Source: Cordilura impudica (lineage: Eukaryota > Arthropoda > Insecta > Diptera > Scathophagidae). From it: DNA of 64,000 nucleotides. Shown in pieces: positions 1 to 11,723 of this stretch (position 1 is its first letter; each line of letters starts with the position of its first letter). Under the pieces are notes generated by a model, which had not been told where the DNA came from, made no database searches, and saw nothing but the letters and a program-made list of their open reading frames with translations. Made by a program: the position numbers and the translations under genes. The DNA is taken from the NCBI GenBank assembly GCA_963682025.1, contig OY821518.1:150890997-150954996 (forward strand), given 5' to 3'.

Positions 1-18
1 GAAGATGTTGTGTTTTGT

Positions 19-1501
19 TTATTCGCATTCCATATAAGTGTGCCCAGCTAGTTTGCAGTTCCAGCATCTTAACTCCTTCTTTTCACGCTGAGTAATTGCT
101 TCTACGACAACTACATCTGGGTCTTCATCAAAGTTATTATATGTGTTTTCCTCAAAAATTTCATTTACATGACTTCGAGGCGGATATCGCGCGTTTTGTT
201 GCTGTGTAATGGACCTAAATTCTTTTTTTGGAAAACGCAGTTCTATTTCCCTACACTCTTCCCTTAGATGTTCAATGCTGTATATAGCCATCGGGTAGAT
301 CATTCTAGCTATACTTTCTTTTAAATTCCGTTTTAATATTTTAATCATTTCGTATTCTGGGATTGGACTACGAAGTCTTGAGCGTAAAGTCAACATTGTG
401 TGAAAATATGAATCTGTCGATTCACCTGACTGTTGCTTCCTTTCGACTAACTCTCGCATCACCTCGAAATCACTACTGCTTGTCTGCTATTGTTTTAAGA
501 GACTACACCGAAGGGTTGGCCAATCTATCTGATTGTTGTGTGTTTTCACAAAGAGCCAAAACCATTCCCTAGCATGTCCCTTTAAGAGTCTATGGAAATC
601 CCGTATAACCTCTGGCCATGGGATACCATAATGCGCTTTCAAATACTTCACACGGAATACAAAATCTTCTATATTTATGCTACTTGACCCGTCAAATACT
701 ACGTCCCATTCATCGATGCGGACATTCCCCTCTACAGGTTCTACATTAATATTATGCTGATAGCTTGAAAATATTGGTCCATTAGCAAGAGCATTAGAAA
801 ACCTTTGACCATTTCCCTGGCTTGTCCTATAATGCTGAGTCAGATTTCCCGTTCTTCTTGACTGTACATTAGGATTATGAGCGTTTTGTCCCTCTACATT
901 ATTACTAAACCTTTCACCTTGAAGTTGTTGTGGCTGGTAAGTATTCGGAACCATGTAGTCCATAACCTTTTCTTTGCCTGATGCACTACTTGTTCTCGAA
1001 TTATTTTCAAAATGATTCACTACATTAGCATTGATGTTTAGATTTTGTAACGGCTTTATGACCTCATTTATATCAACCATCATTTTACCTAGACTTTCTT
1101 TCATGACTGCCTGCATCCATTGAGTCATTTAATTTTTCAATGATTGCCCACAGGTTGCCTGTGCTAGTCTAACAGCATTTTCTATAGTTTTTTTTACTTC
1201 ATTGGGTACTTGACTGTGAGTACCATCTCTCTATTATGTCTATTAATTCTGTATTTCCCGGATTTACAGGCTCTAATAAAGCAGAACTATTCGGCAAACT
1301 ATTAACTCCAGTTTCGGCGTTCCTATGAGTAGTTTGTGAATTTGTGTTATGATATCCTGATTTAGAAATCGTGTCGGATAGATCACGCACATTGGGATCC
1401 CTATATATATTTTTCACTGGAGTACGTTCAACTCGATTACCCGAAGGACGGTTAGAGTCGAACTGTAATGCCCGTTGGCCTTTTGCCTTGTCACTTGACA
1501 T
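19..1501 (-). pseudogene. Ty3/Gypsy-type retrotransposon gag, broken
   Basis: Reading leftward from an ATG at 1501, the frame gives a hydrophilic N-terminus, a gag core (about 1128-487) with a Trp-rich stretch including REWFWLFVKTHNNQIDWP, and a C-terminal CCHC zinc knuckle (CWNCKLAGHTYMEC) near 30-75. Gag packages element RNA into virus-like particles; the knuckle binds nucleic acid. The coding path is broken three times: a frameshift near 1200, an in-frame TAA near 1131, and an in-frame TAG at about 487-489, after which the same frame resumes. Pol would lie left of position 1, outside the window. The spacing to the primer-binding site at 2248-2257 fits a 5' leader of about 750 bases. Gag identity is solid; assignment to an Osvaldo/Ulysses-like lineage (tRNA-Lys primer, long LTR) is inference. 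Confidence 0.8.
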
Positions 1502-2247
1502 AATGTAAGTTTTAAACAACAATAAGAATAATTAAGGAAACAATAAATTTTTATAATAAATCGCACTTTAAATACCGATAAAACAATTGGACATAAAACA
1601 ATGGTGTGTTAACGAAGACATGTATTGTTGACCATAAACAATTTTAAATCAATTCTTATCAATTTATTTTAATTCTAGTTTCCTATATCTATTATCACAG
1701 CTCAAATATTGCCTTAACCCATTCCCAATTTGTTTATCCTATTCTATATTACAAAAATTCCCTAATAAATAAATATATTTTAATAAAAAAAATAGTGCAA
1801 ACTTTTGTTTTATTTTATCACAAAGGTCACTACTTTTACTTAAGACGAAGCTACATTGGTCTTAGCCAACGGCCTTCATCTTAACGCTATTGAAACTATT
1901 ATTGCACGGGGAAGTATATCAAAAAAAAAAAAATCTCGGACTAGACAAACAAAAATGTAAAACCACCCATTGATGTATTTGTCTGATTTTGTTGTTTCAT
2001 CACTTTCAAGGGTACAAACAATTGGCCTATTATCTCGTATAATGGTCAAGACACTATACCTTGAAAGCCATGAAAGAAGAGAATCAACGAATATATTTTT
2101 ATTCTTTCTCACAGATATCTATGCTTAAATGATTTTCATGCTGTTGGCCTATAATTTCAAATCATGACCAAGCCACTACTCACCACTATCGCTTAAAAAT
2201 ATCTTGAAAATTCTAAATCCTTTATTTTTTTTTTTTTACATTATCCT
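1502..2247 (-). other. Untranslated leader of the gypsy-like element
   Basis: AT-rich stretch between the gag start and the primer-binding site. It contains poly-T/poly-A runs and no credible coding sequence; its position matches the 5' untranslated leader of the retroelement. Confidence 0.5.
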
Positions 2248-2257
2248 TTGGGCGCCA
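2248..2257 (-). other. Primer-binding site, tRNA-Lys type (partial)
   Basis: On the minus strand TGGCGCCCAA matches the first 10 bases complementary to the 3' end of insect tRNA-Lys. The full 18-base version appears three times further right in the window. Three bases separate it from a probable LTR edge (TGTTGCATACCCC on the plus strand at 2261). Confidence 0.65.
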
Positions 2258-2260
2258 TAT

Positions 2261-3945
2261 TGTTGCATACCCCAGAGCGTTCTGTTTTGATCATTTTTGA
2301 CTGCCTAGCTCAGGACGTCAGGGGGGGTACGACCGATCAAAAACAATAAAATTTATACTACAAAAAAAATCAAACTTTACTCACAATCAAACTCACAAAA
2401 AAAACTAACAATCAATACTAACAAAGAAAATTGTATTTAACACATTCTATGAAAATTGCTTAAACGGACGGATAAAGACTGACAATATTCGAACTAACAG
2501 ATATTACTTGGCACAAAAGGCGTTGTATGTCCCCTAGTTGCCCACCCTACCATGGTAACATTAAGTAACGATTCAAATGTTACCCCACAAATAAACACTG
2601 GTCACCTACATATACTCAAATTAACACACCACTGAAACACTTTAGCCAGACTATCTTATTTATGTTCAGCCAGAAGGCAACATTAGAAAAATTTGTATTT
2701 AAATTTACAAAAATTTTATTAATGAAGATGGCTCTGATGTGATAACGATAAAAAAAAACTGTATGAACAACAAACTGATAATATATTTTATAAAACTACC
2801 ACTAAGAATATAGGTAATAAATATACGAACAAAAAAAAATTAACTAACAATAAAAAAAACTTAACTATACTCCCAAAAACACTAAGGACTTCCCTGACCC
2901 TTAAATTTGGCCTTTGACAACTTAATTTTATTACTGCACCTAAGTGAGAGAGCTCTCTAAAATGGGCACACGGGAACGGTTTTGGGCTCACAAAAAAAAA
3001 CTTATTTTCTAAAATAGCACTGCGATTAATACCAAAAAAACTTCCTCACGAATACTATTCTTAAACTACATTTACTTATAATCATAATTTGTACTTATTT
3101 AAAATATTTTTTTTTTTTTAATTCTTTCTTCCTTTTTTTTTACACTTATATCAAAATAACTATTATAGTTACTTATTTAATAGCAAATCTTGATGAACAA
3201 TTCAGATTGTGAAAAGTGTAACATTTAATTCTAATTTCCTCACCAAACTAGCGTTTTTTTTTCCGGTTTTCAAAATTCTTAAAATTTCGCACAAATTTAA
3301 TTGGAAAGGACTCACCCACTTATCATTCCGTATTTGAATTATTATTTTACAGCTTACTGATTCTGCTGTCCAAAAAAATTTTAGCACACGGTTTTTTTGT
3401 TGAAGATTTCTTTATTAATATTAAGTTTTCCTTAATCATGAGATTCCCCTTTGCTGCTTGAAATGTTTCCTTTCGGCTATACCCAAATGGTTGGACCACC
3501 ACCAGCAGATCACAGGTGGACTTTGCCTTCCTGGTATTTCTACTATATCCACGTAGTCCTTCAGCAACAAAACTGGTGAGTCCTTTCCCTTCGAATAAAA
3601 TATTCAAATAAATACATATGTATTTATCAATAAATCCTACACACTAGTCTCTGACTTACCCTTAGAATAAAAATATTTAAATTTGGAAGATCCTTGATAT
3701 ATATATCCTGGCAGGATGTTACTGGCAAAAAAAAACTTTAAGGCTCACAACACTTTCTATTTTTATAATTGCACTTTACTAATTTAACTTTGCCACTTTT
3801 CACTACACCGAGTACTTTGCTACCTTACGGAAGTCACAGTAACAATGCCTGTAGTCATCCTCAAATTCAAATCGCTAAGCTGTCATGTAACTTCCATTAA
3901 ACTAAATCCTGCCTATTACATCCATTGACCGCTATTTTTTTTTTT
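2261..3945 (-). mobile_element. Probable long LTR of the gypsy-like element, outer edge unresolved
   Basis: The inner edge is set by the adjacent primer-binding site. The region is AT-rich and non-coding with many homopolymer runs. A DINE-1-like element begins at 3946. I could not find a matching outer LTR terminus, so the real LTR may end anywhere between about 2.7 and 3.9 kb. Confidence 0.4.
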
Positions 3946-4500
3946 TTATACCCTCCACTCCAGTGTGCAGAGGGTATATATAAGTTTGTCATTTCGTTTG
4001 TAATAATTAGAAAAAAAAATCTGGACCCCATAAAATATATATATTTGTGATCCTTCTAACAAGCGGAGTTGATATAGCGATGTCCGTCTGTCCGGCTGTC
4101 CGGCTGTCCGTCTGTCCGTCTGTGGAAATCACGATGACGGCTTCAATCGGGCAACTAGGTTGCTCGTTGGTATAAAAAATGATTCACTAACATCCTGAGA
4201 AGTTTGCTATTTAAAATCGTCCAAATCGGCTTATCTGGTCCCGAGAATTGAACGATGGAATAAAAAAAGTCTTGAAAATATATGATTTGCCTCTGTTGTT
4301 CTTGTCACGATAGCGTTCTCAATAGGATAGCTAGGGCGCCTGTTGTTAGTGAGAATGATACACCAACATCATGAGAAGGTTTCTGTTTTTTAAATCGTGA
4401 CAATAGGTTTCATAGGTGCCGAGAAATCACTGAAAAGATACAAAAATATGATGTTTTCCTATACTGTCATTCTAAATTTTGTATTTTGTCACAGCTCTAC
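3946..4500 (+). mobile_element. DINE-1/mini-me-like element family 1, 5' part
   Basis: Begins TTATACCCTCCACT, followed by a nearby inverted copy (AGAGGGTATA), then a short GTCY microsatellite (GTCCGTCTGTCC type, about 4080-4122). This layout is known from mini-me/DINE-1 elements, non-autonomous Helentron derivatives. Closely related copies lie in reverse orientation at 22330-23130 and 26340-27180. The matching 3' end motif lies at 8272-8327, so this may be one element split by later insertions. Confidence 0.65.
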
Positions 4501-4991
4501 TTGTTGTTTTTATGGTCGTTGTGGTAATAATATAAAAATTCACCAATATCAACATTTTATGGTGTAATATTTAAGTTAGTTAATTAATAAATGAAACTAT
4601 ATAAAATCAATATCAATATTCTGCGATTTTTATAAGATCACAAAATATTACAGATTGATACATACTACTGTTGCAAATATCAAAATACTATAAATAACAT
4701 TCATATATTCTGTATATGTATGTAAATCGATAATAAGCGCATATTAAAAATAATATAAATATAAATTATTTTATTTATACAAAATACTGCAATTTTTAGG
4801 GTTGCAAAAAATAGTATGATTTTAAGGGTTTTACTTTTAGTACATACATTCTTGCATTCAAAAGTAGTACTGAAACCATAAAATATCTACCCTGTAAAAA
4901 ATTAGTAGTGTTTAAAAATGATAACAATATAATATAGATGTCAATAATATTTAATAATAGTACATTTTTAAAATTTATTATTTAATGTTTG
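4501..4991. other. AT-rich intergenic or TE-derived DNA
   Basis: No coding potential or clear repeat boundary seen; many short A/T runs. It may be the interior of the DINE-1-like element. Confidence 0.4.
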
Positions 4992-5106
4992 GCGCGGGCA
5001 AACGCCATTCCCGGACTACCGAGAATTTAATGCACGAGTTATTCGCATTAGGAATAATCGCGGAGCTCAGCTCAATCAAAGTGCAATGATCAAGCCTCGC
5101 CCTGGG
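4992..5106 (-). pseudogene. U1 snRNA pseudogene, copy 1 (5'-truncated)
   Basis: The minus strand reads CCCAGGGCGAGGCTTG, then ATTGCAC, GCGATTATTCCTAATG, AATAACTCGTGC and GGGAATGGCGTT. These match, in order, the 3' part of stem-loop II through stem-loop IV of fly U1 snRNA as I remember it. The 5' part of U1, including the ACTTACCTG that pairs with 5' splice sites, is absent. The Sm-site region is altered (AAATTCTCGGTAG). It cannot be a functional U1. A second copy follows 15 bases to the right. Confidence 0.75.
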
Positions 5107-5120
5107 TCATGCTTTCCTTT

Positions 5121-5230
5121 GCACAAACGCCATTCCCAACTACCAAAAATTGTAGACACGAGCTATCCACATCAGGAATAGTCGCGGAGCTCAACTCAAT
5201 CACAGTGCAATGATCAAGCTTCGCCCTGGG
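5121..5230 (-). pseudogene. U1 snRNA pseudogene, copy 2 (5'-truncated)
   Basis: Same U1 segment and same truncation point as copy 1. The Sm-like site is better preserved (CAATTTTTGGTAG), followed by a stem-loop IV-like GGGAATGGCGTTTGTGC. The two copies differ at many positions. The shared 5' breakpoint, preceded in both by a GCATG-containing flank, argues for tandem duplication of an already truncated copy. Confidence 0.75.
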
Positions 5231-5849
5231 AAGCATGTATTCATTCATTTGTTAGCACAAACCGAATTTCTTATGGCACATTAAAAATAAACTAATTGAG
5301 AAGTACAATTCATCATTACGCTGTATTATAATACTATTTTCTTATTTTACTGCTAGCTAGTGATCGTATCATTGTGAACGAAATAGAATTGAAATTGTGT
5401 GCAGATTTGTTTTACTTAATACCCAATAAACATTTTATGCAATAAGTGATCATGTGGAGTCTTTTTTGACTCATCTGTGCTATTAAAACAGTCATAAATG
5501 CGCTCTTTTGCTGATCACAAAATATTCTTTTGTTGGGAGGAAATATTACCTTACCCCCGACTCATCTTGAGAACCTTTTTTATCCAATTTTCTGATTAAT
5601 TCCGACTTATTTTTGAGTCATATTTAATGTCATTTTTCTATAAATCACTTTTTAAGCGCAAGAAAAAATCATTTCTTAATCTTTTTCTATTAACGCATGT
5701 GATTAAACAGTTTGTAATCATCAAAAGTGCTCGAAGAAGACACAGTAAGATGATTTTTGTTAAAACAATCTTTGAAATGATTAGTGGGATATCGTATATT
5801 TTTGTTTACACACACATATACATAATGGCACCAGTAAGCCGAACTCTCT
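5231..5849. other. AT-rich DNA without recognised gene
   Basis: No supported coding region. A 75-codon open stretch at 5627-5854 is low-complexity and overlaps the next element's terminus, so it was not called. Confidence 0.4.
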
Positions 5850-6412
5850 CATGAAACACATAGACGACAGCGGCTACACGACTACAGCCTGTCAAAAATA
5901 AAATACACACGTTTATATGAAAACAATTATTTTGACACCAACACAGCTACACGACTACATGACCACTTTTGCTGCTGTAGTCAACTTAGGCTAATTTCTA
6001 TTTTTGTTGGCTACAAAATAAAAATAGTGTTGACAATATAACAAAATATGTAAAAGAAATTAGTGCTATGAAATATTTTATTTTGTTGAAAAATTAATCG
6101 CTATAATAATTCTATTAATAAGCAAATTTATTTATTTATTTTTACGTTATAATAATGCATTATAAATAAGTAATATATTTAAGACAATTTTATATAGAAT
6201 CATACATGTTTTTCTATTTTAATAAAGTAAAAAAAAATATAATTGGCACTACTGAAATAAAAATGCTTTTGTATAAAAACAGCTGTTTATATTGTTGTTA
6301 TATGTTGCTGTCATTTTCAAAAAAATTAAGTAGTTGACTACACGACTACTATTGCAGCCAGCAGCATTTGTATCCGTGTGTTCGTGTAGCCTCTGTGTCT
6401 ATGTGTTTCATG
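5850..6412. mobile_element. MITE with ATGAAACACATAGAC termini
   Basis: The left end reads ATGAAACACATAGACGACAG and the right end is its inverted near-copy (CTATGTGTTTCAT). Inside the termini further matching arms (GGCTACACGA, GTCGTGTAG) extend the inverted repeat. The interior is AT-rich without coding potential. A truncated reverse copy lies at 25443-25757. No unambiguous target duplication was found, so the superfamily is open. Confidence 0.7.
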
Positions 6413-6511
6413 CATAAGTAAAAATTTCATTTAGTCTTACGAAAGCATTTGAACGAAGCAGTTATACGTCGCATTGTTTTGTGAAATCTTACACTGTTTT
6501 TTAATATGTAC

Positions 6512-7130
6512 CAGTGATGCCAGGAGATTTTTACAGAAATCTCTACGCTAATGAAAAAAATCCCTTTTTTCCCTACACCCACTTTTTTCTCTCTACATTT
6601 TTCCCTACACTACTTTTTTCAATTTTTCAAAAAAAAATAAATTGTTTTTAATTTGTTAATTTTCAATTTCAATAATCCAAAAATAACATAAAAACGAAGA
6701 AAGTATCATAAAAAATAAGATAAGAATATCATTAGAATTACATAAAAACAACATAAAAAACCAACAGATATAAAAGAAATATTTTTACTATTCTGTATAA
6801 TTCATCTTATATATGGCTAGATGTGCATTTAAAATTTACACAATTAATTAAAGTGGCTTGCAAATGGGATCTTATAACGTAAACAGAATTTTGGTTGTTG
6901 GTTTTAAAAGATATTTTCTTTTAAGACATTGGTTATTAGCATGTATACTTAGATCTGATTTATCGCAATTTAATATGTTTTCACAAGCCTTGCATCTGTA
7001 TTTAAAGTCGTCATCTTTGACCTGTTCCATCCCGTTAGCTTTTCGTCTCTCAACTAACTTGAGTAAAACCTTTGTTTTCTGTATTTCTTTGATGTGTTTT
7101 CAGCATCATCGAAAAACGAATCGGAAATTT
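6512..7130 (-). pseudogene. hAT-like fragment with zinc-finger segment
   Basis: The left edge CAGTGATGCCAGG at 6512 resembles hAT termini. On the minus strand, from an ATG at 7030, the frame includes KYRCKACENILNCDKSDLSI followed by HANNQCLKRK, a Cys-x2-Cys ... His-x4-Cys arrangement reminiscent of the BED/zinc-finger region at the start of hAT transposases. Upstream coding is frameshifted and no catalytic domain is present. Low-confidence interpretation; the zinc-finger spacing is visible, the family is inferred. Confidence 0.35.
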
Positions 7131-7303
7131 TTCTAAAATCAATTATGTTCACATTTATATTTTAATATTCTTTTTATTTACAAACTTACTTAATATAATC
7201 GAAGAGATCTACAAAGATGGCGTACTTATGTACATATGTATTAAAAAAATGCACAAAACAAGTAAACTGCACAAAAGTGTTTTTTACTTGTCATTCTTAT
7301 TAA

Positions 7304-7792
7304 AGGTGCTATTACATGATGTGTTTTTTACATATGTACTGTCAAATTTTCCCACAAAAAAAGTTGTACACATCGTGTGATACATATGAAACATTGTTTA
7401 TGTACAATACATGAGGAAGTCACATGTACATTTTTCAATTAGAACAGGTTCTATTTTTGCATGTCAAACATATGAAAATACAACATTGCTTGTGGCGAAA
7501 GAAAAACAGAGTAAATTATAGAGATTAATATTGAAAGAAAAATAAATTGTTTAATATTAATTAACAATTAAAAAATATATTACTTTTTTTAACAATAAAT
7601 TTTTGTAAATTCACAAATTAAATTAGCTGTTGTTTACATTTAGAGGTTATGTCATACGGAAATATATATGTACGTGTGATAGCAAAAATTATGAATCGTA
7701 TGTAAAAGCCAGTTTTGACAGACATGAGGAATTTCATATGGATAAAAAAAGTGACAGTACATATGTAAAAAACACATCATGTAATAGCACCT
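7304..7792. mobile_element. MITE with perfect 41-42 bp terminal inverted repeats
   Basis: The left end AGGTGCTATTACATGATGTG continues through about 42 bases that are exactly the reverse complement of the right end. The flanks read TTAA on both sides, giving a TAA target duplication (7301-7303 and 7793-7795) or an ambiguous TTAA. TAA with a G/C-rich tip fits PIF/Harbinger; TTAA would suggest piggyBac. The interior has no credible gene. Confidence 0.85.
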
Positions 7793-8271
7793 TAAAGAAG
7801 CCACGTATTTACTTTCTCTACATTAATGAGTTATTACCAGATTTAAAAAAAGATATATATTTTTAATTTTAAAGTTAGAAATTGAAATATATATAATATT
7901 AAGTTGTTAAAAAAAAAACTTGCAAAAAATCCCTACAATTCGACAAAAGTAAGAAATCCTTTGCATTAAACACATAGACGCAAATCCATTTATCGATGCG
8001 TTACAAATGGAATGACAAACTGATGTAATAAGATCGAAAAAATAAAACTGATTAACGCTAATGCTTTTAATATATAAGACATGGTCAAGTATTTCGAAAA
8101 AGATCCGAAATTTAAAAATGTATTTTGTTTACTATCTTCTATTGACTTTAAAATTGTTAAACGTAAATGCTAAAAATTCAGAGTATTTGTTGTAATAAAT
8201 TACCAAATTGATCAAATTGTTTACATTTTCATATATTTTATTTACATTTGTTACAAATAGTGCAAGAAAAC
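7793..8271. other. AT-rich DNA, TE remnants
   Basis: Contains a second short stretch with ATCCCTACAATTCG resembling the flank at 6545-6600, which suggests the MITE at 7304-7792 split an older repeat. No gene seen. Confidence 0.35.
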
Positions 8272-8327
8272 CTAGGTGGAGGGTATCAAAGATTCGGCAT
8301 AGCCGAATTTAACACTCTTACTTGTTT
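8272..8327 (+). mobile_element. DINE-1-like family 1, 3' end with hairpin
   Basis: GGTGGAGGGTATC is followed by the hairpin ATTCGGCATAGCCGAAT and then the tail ACTCTTACTTGTTT. A hairpin followed by CTTGTTT is the typical 3' end of DINE-1/Helentron-type elements. The same end occurs at 13999-14054 (forward) and 18913-18966 (reverse). Confidence 0.7.
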
Positions 8328-8918
8328 TATCATCTCATTTTATCTAATATGCATAATATTTATAATATAAGCTTTTCTGCTCTAACCACCTAGCTTAACG
8401 TAAACCAGTTTATGTTGGGTCAACAACCTACAATACCTTGACCTTGAACTTATTTTTTTTTCTTTGTTAACCATTCTATTTTATCACTAACCTATATACC
8501 TCATCGAACCAGTTTTCCCATTTTTACATATAAAACATATATTTAACGACATTAACGTTAGGGAAAACGGTTCTCTGGGGTCAATAGCCACTATAGACTT
8601 GGCCTTGAGTGATCATTGCCCTATTTTGGCCTTCATTTCGGCCAAAATAGTGCTGTTTTATTTGGCTGAACTACCAGGGTAACATAAATTTTGGCAAGTA
8701 ACCGTTATTGCAAAATATCATATCATTGTTATTGTTTACTTCGTCATTATACTATTTTTTATTTTGATATTTCTCATTATGTTATTGTTTATTTCATTGT
8801 TTCTCGTGTCTCATTCTCACCCATCTGAAATCAAAATAATAACAGCTGATCACAACCCAGCGAACATTAGTGATCATCAACATGCACAACACCCGCTATA
8901 CAAACTTTATTTAAAACA
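8328..8918. other. Unassigned DNA left of the Tigger pseudogene
   Basis: No recognisable gene. A small hairpin (TTTTGGCC ... GGCCAAAA) lies near 8625-8650. The 3' inverted terminus expected for the Tigger pseudogene was not found here, so that element is probably 3'-truncated. Confidence 0.35.
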
Positions 8919-9210
8919 CGTGGGGTTACAGAATCCCACGAAGTCGCTGCTGTCCACAAATCTGACTTAATGTTCAAGGATTTAACAAATTCGTGTCGAC
9001 TATTAGAATCCACAAGTTTTTGCACGATAAATTTACGCTACTGGCATTTGAAACTCCGAATGGCCGTGGGGTTACAGAATCCCACGAAGTCGCTGCTGTC
9101 CACAAATCTGACTTAATGTTCAAGGATTTAACAAATTCGTGTCGACTATTAGAATCCACAAGTTTTTGCACGATAAATTTACGCTACTGGCATTTGAAAC
9201 TCCGAATGGC
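8919..9210. repeat. Tandem duplication, 2 x 146 bp
   Basis: Copy 1 is 8919-9064 and copy 2 is 9065-9210; they look essentially identical. Both begin CGTGGGGTTACAGAATCCCA. The unit lies in the transposase C-terminal coding region of the Tigger pseudogene, so it arose after or during decay of that gene. Confidence 0.9.
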
Positions 9211-10198
9211 CCCTTGCTCCATAGGCTGAATCAAGGATTTTCAATTCGGTGGTAGATATTTTACTGTAACATTATCAGATATCATTGCATTTACATCCGG
9301 GTGTGCTGTTGTGCCTTTCTAAATGTTCTCTTACCTCTGGTACAAAATTTTTGTTAAGCCACTCCAGAAATAGCTCTTGTATTGCCCAAGCTCTCTTATT
9401 ATAAACTACAGGAATGTATTTAACATTTTTTAAACATCTTGGATTAGCACTTTTTCCTATTATCAATTTACACTTGTGATTCCCAGCTGCATTTGCACAA
9501 AGTAAAGCTGTGGTTCTTTTCTTGGACTCGTTGTACCCCTCAATAGAATATTTATCACCACTCCCCAACGAATTTTGGGGCAAACACTTCCAAAATAGAA
9601 AATTTGTTCAGTTGTAAGTTGTTCATTTTTAATGTATTCGTTTAAGTCTTCCACAAACATCATTGCAGACACATAATCAGTACACTCCCTTTCTCCTGTT
9701 GATTTCAGCCTACGAATTCCATGCCGATTTTTGAATTTTTCCAGCCAACCAGATGAATACTTGCACTCGGAATTTATGTTTAATTTACCATGAAAATATT
9801 TTGCCTTATCAGTAATCATTTCGCCTAGAAATAACAGGAAATTTTCAGTTTGTGTTCATAAAATGGGTGGATTTGAGTTATCTTACCTGTAATGGGACAT
9901 CCCTCAAATCTTTCTTGTCGAAACCATTCATATGTTGCAAAATCAACCTTTGGATTTTCGGATTTTTTCAGTGTAGGTCTATTTTTTAAACCGTGCATTG
10001 AATCACTTTCCGATCCATATTTCAAAATGTTTTCTTCGTTTTTTATTAAGTCGCGTACAGTTTGTTTGCCAACACCATACTTTTCAGATAAAAAATGAAC
10101 GGATGTGTTCTTGTGATATTCGTTAATCAGTTCTATTTTCTCTTTAATTGAAAGAACTCTTCATGCTCTTTTCTCAGTATACTTCTTGATGGAGCCAT
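8919..10198 (-). pseudogene. Tigger/pogo (CENP-B-like) transposase, degenerate
   Basis: Read leftward from 10198. An N-terminal helix-turn-helix (KEKIELINEYHKNTSVHFLS then VGKQTVRDLIKNEENILKYG) leads into a CENP-B-type DNA-binding region. A clean 62-nt intron (9825-9886, GTAAGA...CTAG) is followed by SSGWLEKFKNRHGI. The DDE domain then has a damaged DETGL region with a frameshift near 9570, a LLCANAAGNHKCKLIIGKS segment, a loss around the second Asp motif, and a C-terminal part (IQPMEQGAIRSF, KLVDSNSRHEFVKSL). The last segment is tandemly duplicated (146 bp). Transposases of this family cut and paste at TA. It is clearly inactive. It differs from the Tigger at 28.3 kb in its termini and residues. 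Confidence 0.88.
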
Positions 10199-10439
10199 TT
10201 TCACAAAAACACCTGTTAAGAGATCAAATTTCACTTACAGACTGAATGAAAATGAAATTTGATACAAACTTATTACATACATAAAAACAAAAAATGGGAA
10301 TCCCTGAATTTTATTTGCACATTCACTTAAATTGAAAAAAGCTATTGCATGTATGTATGTATATGCCGCACGGATAATAGGTTTAAAATAAGAGCACGGA
10401 TAATAGAGGTAACAGAGGTATAAAATCAAACACACAGCA

Positions 10440-10495
10440 TGCCGGTTAACAGATATACCCGGTTAATAGAGGCCCCGTTAACCGAGGTTCAACTG
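10440..10495 (-). repeat. Tigger terminal inverted repeat (5' end of the 9-kb Tigger)
   Basis: Read on the minus strand from 10495 the sequence is CAGTTGAACCTCGGTTAACG, the classic Tigger terminus, preceded by TA (10496-10497), the expected target. Repeated GTTAAC motifs follow inside it. The partner terminus is missing at the other end. Confidence 0.8.
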
Positions 10496-10778
10496 TATAA
10501 GTAGTCTCCATATTATAAGAATATCCGTCTCTGTTTGTAAAAATATTTTTCCTTTTTATATAATACACTAGCTGGACCCGGCAAACGTTGTTTTGCCCTC
10601 AATGAATTTTTAATTTTAGTTAGAATCTGTATATATCTATATAAAAAAACGTTTGTGCATTTGTTAATATGAAAACTGTTAAAAAAAAAACCATGTTTTA
10701 TTTATGAAAATTAAAATAAATATTTATTGTAACATACGTATGTATAAGAATGACCAATATATTTCTATCATTGTAATT

Positions 10779-11723
10779 CTAAAAAGAGTGAACAATATTT
10801 TTAGTTTCCTTATTCTGGCAGTAAATTAATAAATTTACTGGCTTTCCGACACGGGAAAAACAACTGTTTTCGAGGTCCAAACCACATATTTGCAATGATT
10901 GTCCTTGAGATTTATTGATGGTCATGGTAAAGCCCAATCTGTTCGGAAATTGCAATCTTTTGAATGTTATCGGTGTGTCGGTAGGAATCGTAGGAATTCT
11001 TGGCAGCAAGACATGTTCTCCTTTAAATTTGCCTTTGAGAATTGTGGCCTCAATAACATTTGGTATTATTCTCTCAACAATTAACCTGGTTCCATTATAT
11101 AGTCTCGGAGCGTTGAGGTTACGTAGCAAAATTATTGGAGAACCAACTTTTAATTTTAATAAATGTGGAGGTAGATCGGGCACATCAAGTGAATTCAAAA
11201 ATTCTGGTGGATAATGGACTGCTTCATTTTCTTCAACAACACTATCCATAGATTTGAAATAACACTTTCGGAATCAATCATGTCCTGAATAATAACATTA
11301 ATATTATCGACAACGAAATTTTTTGCGGCTTAAATATTTCTTTCACTTAACCAAGTAGTTGTTTTGAAAACTGGTCAGCCGTTGGATCATGGATAATAAA
11401 ATGAGAGCTCCACCAAAAAGTCTTTCATTGCCTTTCAAATCTTTTAAAGTTCTATGTGGTGCTTCTAAGGAATGTTTGTAAGCCATGTTATATTTATCCC
11501 AAATAATAATATTGCATTTTTGCAGAACTTTTGCCATGCCGGAATGTTTTTTTAACGGTGATTTGAGTGCTGAATGAGCTGTACGACCACCATGCAATAA
11601 TGTTGCGGCTATTCCGGACAAAGCAATAGCCAATGCAATTTTTCCTTCCTTTTTAGTTAGAATATTTGTATATAAAAACGTTTGTGAATTTTGGAACTTA
11701 TAAAATTTAAATAAATTTGACAA
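10779..11723 (-). pseudogene. Helitron Pif1-like helicase domain, 2 broken pieces
   Basis: The upstream piece (11723-11343) contains ALAIALSGIAATLLHGGRTA, then SGMAKVLQKCNIIIWDKYNM and APHRTLKDLKGNERLFGGAL, matching the Walker B-side motifs of Helitron Rep/Hel proteins (the usual DE is WDK here). The downstream piece (11249-10779) contains LPPHLLKLKVGSPIILLRNL and FPNRLGFTMTINKSQGQSLQ, the C-terminal helicase motifs. About 90 bases between them are frameshifted. The Rep nuclease domain is absent. The full protein would nick and unwind DNA for rolling-circle transposition; this one is a truncated relic. Confidence 0.88.

Noticed and set aside
487..489. In-frame TAG in gag as programmed readthrough
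   Set aside because: The same gag also has a frameshift and a TAA upstream, so ordinary decay is the simpler explanation.
4992..5230. Functional U1 snRNA genes
   Set aside because: The 5' splice-site-pairing end and stem-loop I are missing in both copies.
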